This document shows, piece after piece, positions 59,321 to 64,000 of a stretch of DNA of 64,000 nt (position 1 is the first letter of the stretch; each line of letters begins with the position of its first letter). Source of the DNA: Nocardia brasiliensis NBRC 14402 (GTDB lineage: Bacteria > Actinomycetota > Actinomycetes > Mycobacteriales > Mycobacteriaceae); assembly GCF_000308475.2 (NCBI RefSeq), contig NZ_BAFT02000066.1:1-64000 (forward strand). The letters run 5' to 3'. Made by a program: the position numbers and the translations under genes. The notes beneath the pieces are model-generated. The model was given only the letters and a program-made list of their open reading frames with translations. It was not told the origin of the DNA and did not search any database.

Positions 59321-60008
59321 AACCTTCCCCTCCCACAGTCATAGCAAACTTTCAGCTATCTACGCGAGTAGCTTGACACGCCACCCCCATGGCGAACAGT
59401 CTTTTATGACCGCAGTCATATCGCGAACAGGCAAGCGATACAGATCACATGCGCGACCCATGCGGCCGAAACCAGCCGGGGCTCTTGACGATTCACGGTG
59501 CGCGCAACCGCGAACAGGCTCCGGATCTGGGCTACCGTGCCCGAACCGTTACCAAGACGCCGCCCCACGCATCGACGTTGTAGGGTGCCCGGCGTCCAAG
59601 TGGAGCGGAAATGCGCGGGTTCGCGAATTTCCGAATGGCGTACCACGTAAAACCCAACGTGTCGCGGGCTGGATAGCGCCCCGCGAAGTGGGTCCGGCAG
59701 GCGGTGGGTGTTCAGTCGCGGTCGTTTCCGAACACCCACCGGACTATGGCGGCTTACGCCTGAAGTACCGCGACGAAGCGGCTCGTGTACTCACCCCGTG
59801 CGCGTCCGATCCGGGTTGCAGCCGTCTGAATCCGAGTCCCGCGACGAAAGCGTTCCTCGCAATCGTTGATGGACAGCGACCGAGCCCGTGATCTCCAGTC
59901 GGTCTTGCCCGGCTGCAGGTCGTCCGTCGCTTCGAGCACGGCTCTTCGGATAAGGGCGAGCGCATTCAAATATAGACACAACGCAACGTTGCGTCTACTC
60001 TAGCGGGT
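59321..60008. other. Gene-poor 690-base gap
   Basis: No convincing gene is visible here. Short open frames on both strands (e.g. 59416-59739 and 59754-59981, minus) lack ribosome sites and family motifs. One small dyad, ATGAC-CGCA-GTCAT, lies at 59406-59419, upstream of mspA. The last 40 bases hold the promoter and palindrome of the next gene. The composition is lower in GC than the flanks, in keeping with decayed sequence. Confidence 0.5.
59973..60001 (+). promoter_or_regulatory. Promoter with perfect palindromic operator
   Basis: TAGACA (-35, 59973-59978), 17-bp spacer, TACTCT (-10, 59996-60001). The spacer contains the perfect 14-bp palindrome ACGCAACGTTGCGT (59981-59994). The methyltransferase ATG begins 8 bases after the -10, so the mRNA is probably leaderless and repressed by a dimeric regulator, perhaps a TetR protein. 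Confidence 0.75.
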
Positions 60009-60680
60009 ATGACCAACACCTTGCAGAGCGAATCAGTACTGACCGTGCTCGATCGCTTGTTCGCCGCAGCCGCCGTCGAGGACGAAGACCCGTCCCGTTG
60101 GCCTGCGGGCCGTTCCTACGCCGACGCCTCCGCGCAGGAACGCGCGGACGTACTCGAAGAAGTCCTCATGCCGATCTCCGCGCACGGCGGCACCCTGCTC
60201 TACACGCTGGTCCGGGCCGCCCGCCCGGCGACGATCGTCGAGTTCGGCACCTCGTTCGGGATCTCGACCATCTACCTGGCCGCCGCCGTCACCGACAACG
60301 GCGTCGGCCACGTGCTGAGCACCGAGCTCAGCCAGTCGAAGGTCGTTGCGGCGCAAGCGAACCTCGCCGAGGCCGGGGTGGCGGACGCGGTGACGATCCT
60401 GCCCGGTGACGCGCTGATTACTCTGGCCGAAGTCCCTGGGCCGATCGGCCTCGTACTGCTCGACGGCTGGAAAGACCTGTGCCTGCCCGTCCTTCGGCTT
60501 TTGGAGGACCGCCTCGCACCCGGTGCCGTCGTGGTCGCCGATGACACCACCATGGCTTCCATGGGCGACTATCTGAACCACGTTCGGGATCCGGCCAACG
60601 GCTACGTCTCGGTCGACTACCCCGTGGCGGATGGCATGGAGATCAGCTGCCGCACGGGGCAAACTCATTCTGGGCGTTGA
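60009..60680 (+). CDS. O-methyltransferase-like SAM-dependent methyltransferase
   Basis: A 223-aa class I methyltransferase of the catechol-type O-methyltransferase fold: ISAHGGTLLYTLVRAARPAT, motif I IVEFGTSFGISTIYLAAAV, VLSTELSQSKVVAAQANL, and the metal-site-like VLLDGWKDLCLPVLRLLEDR and VVVADDTT. Substrate unknown. It starts directly behind a promoter with a palindromic operator. The GNAT gene follows after 134 bases. Confidence 0.85.
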   Translation: MTNTLQSESVLTVLDRLFAAAAVEDEDPSRWPAGRSYADASAQERADVLEEVLMPISAHGGTLLYTLVRAARPATIVEFGTSFGISTIYLAAAVTDNGVGHVLSTELSQSKVVAAQANLAEAGVADAVTILPGDALITLAEVPGPIGLVLLDGWKDLCLPVLRLLEDRLAPGAVVVADDTTMASMGDYLNHVRDPANGYVSVDYPVADGMEISCRTGQTHSGR

Positions 60681-60814
60681 AGACTCGCCTGGTAGCGACC
60701 ATGGGTCGTCCGGCGCGCGGATATGGTCCGTCGGATGACTCCAGGAACCACCCCGCGAAGGACCGCTCGAAGTCACCCACATCGTCCATCCGCACCACCG
60801 ACTAGGAACCACTC

Positions 60815-61348
60815 ATGGCCGCACAGTCGCCGAACCGGACAGATCTGCCCCGCGATGCCCTGTCGAACGTCTTCCCCGACTCCACACTGTCCCTCTTCAC
60901 TGCAGATGATCTCGCCGAACTCGTTGTCCTGCAACGATGCTGCTGGGTCCCGGAAGCAGCGCTCAACAACATGCTCGACCTCCCCCCACTGCACGAAACC
61001 CACGACGAGGTACTGGCGTGGGCGACCACATCGACGACTCTGATCGTGCGGCAACGCGGACGTCTCGTCGCCGCGGTGCGCGGCCAGGTCGAAGGCAGCG
61101 ACTGGCACGTCGGCCGACTCATGGTCGCTCCCGACCTGACCGGTCGCGGGGCCGGTTCCCACCTGCTGCGCCTGATCGAAAGTCTCGCTCCCCCGCACAT
61201 CGAACAATTCATCCTGTTCACCGGCGCTCGCAGCGAACGCAACATCCGCATGTATCAGAACGCGGGCTACCGCCTCCTCCCCACACCGGATCCCCTCCCG
61301 TCCAACCACATCAGCGGTGCCGTTCACATGGTGAAACCCCGGCTGTGA
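60815..61348 (+). CDS. GNAT-family N-acetyltransferase
   Basis: A 177-aa acetyltransferase. The acetyl-CoA loop is LMVAPDLTGRGAGSHLLRLI; earlier TLIVRQRGRLVAAVRGQVEG and later LFTGARSERNIRMYQNAGYR complete the fold. Substrate may be an amine, aminoglycoside-like compound or protein N-terminus; nothing specifies it. The ATG at 60815 is not preceded by a strong ribosome site. Confidence 0.84.
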   Translation: MAAQSPNRTDLPRDALSNVFPDSTLSLFTADDLAELVVLQRCCWVPEAALNNMLDLPPLHETHDEVLAWATTSTTLIVRQRGRLVAAVRGQVEGSDWHVGRLMVAPDLTGRGAGSHLLRLIESLAPPHIEQFILFTGARSERNIRMYQNAGYRLLPTPDPLPSNHISGAVHMVKPRL

Positions 61349-61700
61349 GGCACCGGGCCGGACCGTAGGCGGCGGTGGACAACAAGCATGTGCCGAACGC
61401 GGCGATATTGGCGACGGCCGGGGCCTTACTGTTCGCCAAGAAGGACTTCAACCGCGCGATGGCATCACGGATCTATTCGATCGTGTGCGGCGGCAGCAGG
61501 GTAGCCGTGCTCGATCGAGATTTCTTCACCGGCAGCCCCGCGACATCGCGACCGCCACCCCACTGCGTTCGAGTACGCGTTCCCGATCCGATCTTCCCCC
61601 ACCTGTGAATTGGCGACTTGGCAAGGTGCACAGTTAGCCTGGGCGACAGGCCGATTCGGGTCCCCCGCCGGTCGGGTCGCGGGCGGGAAGGTTGAAAGGT
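61349..61700. other. Gap without a supported gene
   Basis: About 350 bases between GNAT and mycolyltransferase genes. A plus-strand frame from GTG 61375 to 61608 (77 codons) begins like a protein (HVPNAAILATAGALLFAKKD) but has no ribosome site and degenerates into Pro/Arg-rich sequence after about 50 codons. It may be a gene remnant. The GAAAGG ribosome site of the next gene lies at its end. Confidence 0.4.
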
Positions 61701-62693
61701 ATGCGCATAGTGGTGTTTTCGGTGGGTCGGGGGAAGGTGCCGGGTTGGCGCCGACGGGCCGGCGTTGTTTTGGCTGCGGCTGTACTCATGTCGGGGATCG
61801 GTGCGACGGCGACGGCCGCCCCGGTGCACGGACCGGTGCTGCGTGCACCTGCAGGCGGCTATCAAGAGCTGGTCGTGCCGTCCAGCATGGGCCCTATCAA
61901 GGTGCAGGTGCAGTGGGCGGCGCGGGGCGGCAGCTCCGCGCTGTATTTCCTCGACGGCTTACGCGCACCGGCCGATCACAGCCAGTGGACCTCCGACACC
62001 GACGCCCTGCGCCAATTCGCCGGTGACAACGTCACACTGGTGTTCCCGGTCGGCGGCCACTCGAGCTTCTACACCGACTGGTACCGGCCGAGCAGCACCA
62101 ACGGCCAGCCGACCACCTACCGCTGGGAGACCTTCCTCACCAGAGAACTGCCCGCTTTCCTTGCGGGCTACGGTGTTTCACGAACCAACAATGCGATCGT
62201 CGGTGCCTCCATGGGCGGCAACGCCGCGCTCACCCTGGCCGGCCACCACCGCGACCAATTCAAATTCGCCGGCTCTTTCTCCGGTTTCGTGCACCCCACC
62301 TTCCCGCTGTGGAACGAGGCGATGCGCGCCGCCATGCTCGACGAGGGTCGCTTCAACGTGGACGACATGTGGGGCCCCGCAGGCACTCCCGCTTGGTTCC
62401 GCAACGATGCGACGGTCCAGGCCGAACTACTGCGCGGCCTCCCGATCTACGTCTCCACCGGCAACGGCCTGCCCGGTCCGCTGGACGCCCCCAACGCCAT
62501 CACCAACACCATCAACGGCATCGCCCTCGAAGCCATGACCGTCGCCGCGACCCGAATCTTCCGAGACCGCTTGGCAACTCTGAACATTCCGGCCCGCATC
62601 GACATCACGGACGGCACCCACACCTGGCCCTACTGGCAACAATCCCTGGCCGCCGCCCGCCCCGCCATCCTCGACGCATTGAACGCGCACTAG
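61701..62693 (+). CDS. Secreted mycolyltransferase (antigen 85-type esterase)
   Basis: A 330-aa exported alpha/beta hydrolase-fold enzyme predicted to transfer mycolates between trehalose mycolates and arabinogalactan. A signal peptide (AGVVLAAAVLMSGIGATATA) is followed by YQELVVPSSMGPIKVQVQW, ALYFLDGLRAPADHSQWTSD, VFPVGGHSSFYTDWYRPS, nucleophile Ser in VGASMGGNAAL and catalytic His in DGTHTWPYW, all antigen-85 features. ATG 61701 with GAAAGG just upstream is preferred over TTG 61692. It supports a mycolic-acid-containing host. Confidence 0.92.
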   Translation: MRIVVFSVGRGKVPGWRRRAGVVLAAAVLMSGIGATATAAPVHGPVLRAPAGGYQELVVPSSMGPIKVQVQWAARGGSSALYFLDGLRAPADHSQWTSDTDALRQFAGDNVTLVFPVGGHSSFYTDWYRPSSTNGQPTTYRWETFLTRELPAFLAGYGVSRTNNAIVGASMGGNAALTLAGHHRDQFKFAGSFSGFVHPTFPLWNEAMRAAMLDEGRFNVDDMWGPAGTPAWFRNDATVQAELLRGLPIYVSTGNGLPGPLDAPNAITNTINGIALEAMTVAATRIFRDRLATLNIPARIDITDGTHTWPYWQQSLAAARPAILDALNAH

Positions 62694-62803
62694 ATCGGTC
62701 GAGTCGCCCAGCACGGATGGACAACTCGACACGAACGCTACCGAGGCTGGATGCTGATCCACGCTAGACGCGCTCGAGTTCCCGGCGGCGGTCAACGCGT
62801 TGT

Positions 62804-63077
62804 GCCGCGCAGACTGCTGCGTTCGAACGATTCGGCAAGCGGTGGATGGAGTTGGTCGAGCGCCACGGTGGCACCCATCACGGCTACTTCCTTCCGGCCG
62901 AGGGCGCGAGCGATAAAGCCCTTGCGCTGTCCAGCTTCTCCAGCCTCGCGGCATACGAAGAGTACCGCGCGCATTTCGGCGTAGACCCCGATTTCATCGA
63001 CGCGGATCGCATCAGGGATGAGAGCGGCTGCGTGCTTCGCTACGAGCGGACCTATATGCGCCCGCTGCTACCTGAAA
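62804..63077 (+). pseudogene. 5'-truncated NIPSNAP-family gene
   Basis: The frame AAQTAAFERFGKRWMELVER then HGGTHHGYFLPAEGASDKAL and YERTYMRPLLPE matches NIPSNAP proteins, but the first 15 or so residues are missing. A TAG lies in frame at 62765-62767 and no start codon precedes the homology; ATG 62846 would begin inside the first helix. The normal stop after LLPE is also absent, the frame running to 63325 into the next gene. Confidence 0.6.
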
Positions 63078-63137
63078 ACACGGATGCCCGGATCGGACAC
63101 GGTCGCGCTGTCACTGGCTTGCACGTACCGTGCTCGG

Positions 63138-63542
63138 GTGACCCAAGACCACACCGGCTCGCCACGAGTGGTGGCGACCGATGCCGACCGGACTGTCGAG
63201 AACCCGTCGCGGACCCAGCTGCACGACATCCTGGCGGACATGAGCTTCAACGCGCCGTTCGTGATCGTCGATCGGCTCGGCGGACCCGAACCCGGCGACT
63301 ACTACATCCAGGTCCACCTCGATGAAGACGTGGATCCCGCCGACGGTCACAGCTACATAATCGAATTCCGTGACGGCGGCCCCGACGCACACTTCCGTGC
63401 CACGACCAGAGACGACGCACCGTGGGACAGCGTCGTCTCGCCGGCCTTCGACACCGTGGTGAAAGTAGTGCAGGACTGGGCATTTCAACGCGAGGGGTGG
63501 CGAACAGCTCTCTCGTGGGAACAGGTGCAGTTCGACTCTTGA
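63138..63542 (+). CDS. Small conserved-looking protein of unknown function
   Basis: A 134-aa acidic cytoplasmic protein. GTG 63138 is the most likely start (TQDHTGSPRVVATDADR); the upstream frame overlaps the NIPSNAP remnant. The body, NAPFVIVDRLGGPEPGDYYI then QVHLDEDVD, HSYIIEFRDGGPDAHFRATT and a Trp-rich end (VVQDWAFQREGWRTALSWEQ), looks like a small alpha/beta domain reminiscent of immunity-type proteins, but I cannot name a family. Confidence 0.6.
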   Translation: MTQDHTGSPRVVATDADRTVENPSRTQLHDILADMSFNAPFVIVDRLGGPEPGDYYIQVHLDEDVDPADGHSYIIEFRDGGPDAHFRATTRDDAPWDSVVSPAFDTVVKVVQDWAFQREGWRTALSWEQVQFDS

Positions 63543-63609
63543 TCCAGCCCGGTCCCCCGGCCGAGCACTCGAGCAAGTCACGGTTGCCGGGCACCGTTGT
63601 CAACCACGT

Positions 63610-64000
63610 TCAGGTCGCGGGATGATCGCCTGAGATCCCGTGCTCGACCGCGTCGAACGCCTGGTTCAAGCGTTTACGGTGTGTCGCGGTGAGGTGGGCG
63701 AGATCGTCTCCGGCGAGCCGGCGTCGCACCGTGTCGACGGCGACTGTCCGGTACGCGGCAACGAGCAGAGCTGCCGCGAGCGCGCTGTCACCAGAGAACG
63801 CGGGGTCCTGGTCGAGTTCGGTGGTCAGCGCCGCCTCGATCTCGGACGCGAAGGCGCGCAGCCGCGCGATCAGAGCAGGCGAGGCCGTGACGGTCCGCAT
63901 CATCGGTTCGATGTCTCCGGCCAGGCCCGATAGCACGTGTCGCTCTTCGCCGAGGGCGATGGCGGCGCGGCGAAGCGCTTCGACCGCGTCGATGGTGTCG
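63610..64000 (-). CDS. TetR-family regulator, C-terminal part (runs off window)
   Basis: The minus-strand frame is open to the window end and lacks its start. The visible 130 residues (DTIDAVEALRRAAIALGEER, then HVLSGLAGDIEPMMRTVTAS and ALTTELDQDPAFSGDSALAA) match the helical ligand-binding domain of TetR proteins ending HPAT and a stop at 63610. The DNA-binding domain would lie beyond 64000. It could be the regulator of a nearby gene such as the methyltransferase at 60009, but that is a guess. Confidence 0.7.
   Translation of the reverse strand, partial: DTIDAVEALRRAAIALGEERHVLSGLAGDIEPMMRTVTASPALIARLRAFASEIEAALTTELDQDPAFSGDSALAAALLVAAYRTVAVDTVRRRLAGDDLAHLTATHRKRLNQAFDAVEHGISGDHPAT

Noticed and set aside
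59416..59739. 107-codon minus-strand frame upstream of mspA
   Set aside because: No ribosome site, mixed composition and no recognisable motif.
61375..61608. 77-codon plus-strand frame
   Set aside because: Only the first 50 codons look protein-like; no ribosome site and no family, so left as a possible remnant in the gap entry.
55006..62700. Second att copy of the tRNA-Pro 3' end
   Set aside because: I looked for a repeat of the T-arm and acceptor sequence downstream of the integrase and saw none in the window.
1..64000. CRISPR array, rRNA operon or intact insertion sequence
   Set aside because: No regularly spaced repeats, no rRNA-like sequence and no transposase with terminal repeats were seen.

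Overview
The window is high-GC actinobacterial chromosome from a mycolic-acid-bearing organism. The best guess is Nocardia or a close relative. Support comes from an MspA-type porin, an antigen-85-type mycolyltransferase, a stand-alone second-copy-type rpoB (rpoB2, known from Nocardia), a family 2A encapsulin, many TetR/MarR/HxlR/LysR/AraC regulators and many GTG starts. There is one tRNA gene (Pro, anticodon GGG). I saw no rRNA, CRISPR array or intact insertion sequence.

Region 1 (1-13.3 kb) is a purine-catabolism regulon. A tightly packed minus-strand series (uraD, uraH, uricase, three-subunit xanthine dehydrogenase with an 8-oxoguanine-deaminase-type amidohydrolase inside it, AzgA-type purine permease, XdhC) takes purines via urate to allantoin. 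It is followed by a gamma-glutamylcyclotransferase-like gene, hydroxypyruvate isomerase and tartronate semialdehyde reductase, which handle glyoxylate carbon. A divergent PucR-type regulator faces the series across a gap with two inverted repeats.

Region 2 (13.3-22.8 kb) holds a MarR/SDR divergent pair with twin operators, then a family 2A encapsulin shell gene overlapping its cysteine desulfurase cargo gene. After these come a polysaccharide deacetylase, a secreted glycoside-hydrolase-like protein, an SDR/TetR divergent pair and an alpha/beta hydrolase.

Region 3 (22.8-26.65 kb) is rpoB2 without rpoC. It has substitutions in the rifampicin pocket, a good promoter, a roughly 240-nt structured leader and a perfect 18-bp terminator stem.

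Region 4 (26.6-43.4 kb) contains transporters (DHA2 and sugar/acid-type MFS, APC), a DapA-like lyase with LysR, a methyltransferase, a PAS-ANTAR protein, a 988-aa SARP/NB-ARC/TPR regulator, several repressor/target pairs with visible operators, an unrecognised Cys-rich protein, a tautomerase and a GT1-type glycosyltransferase.

Region 5 (43.4-54.8 kb) is rich in secreted and envelope functions: an endoglycoceramidase-like GH5 protein with Gln at the acid/base position, two SGNH hydrolases (one coupled to an acyltransferase-3 membrane protein), a secretory lipase and a small lipoprotein. It also has SDR, crotonase, AraC, TetR and GAF-ANTAR genes.

Region 6 (54.9-57.6 kb) is a decayed integration site. 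A tRNA-Pro is followed by a tyrosine integrase whose N-terminal part carries two nonsense codons. Next come the 3' end of an excisionase gene and a 5'-truncated ABC exporter.

Region 7 (57.6-64 kb) holds an MspA porin with two small membrane/secreted genes, an O-methyltransferase under a palindrome-controlled, probably leaderless promoter, a GNAT acetyltransferase, a mycolyltransferase, a 5'-truncated NIPSNAP gene, an unknown small protein and the end of a TetR gene. Leaderless starts with an operator between -35 and -10 recur at several loci.
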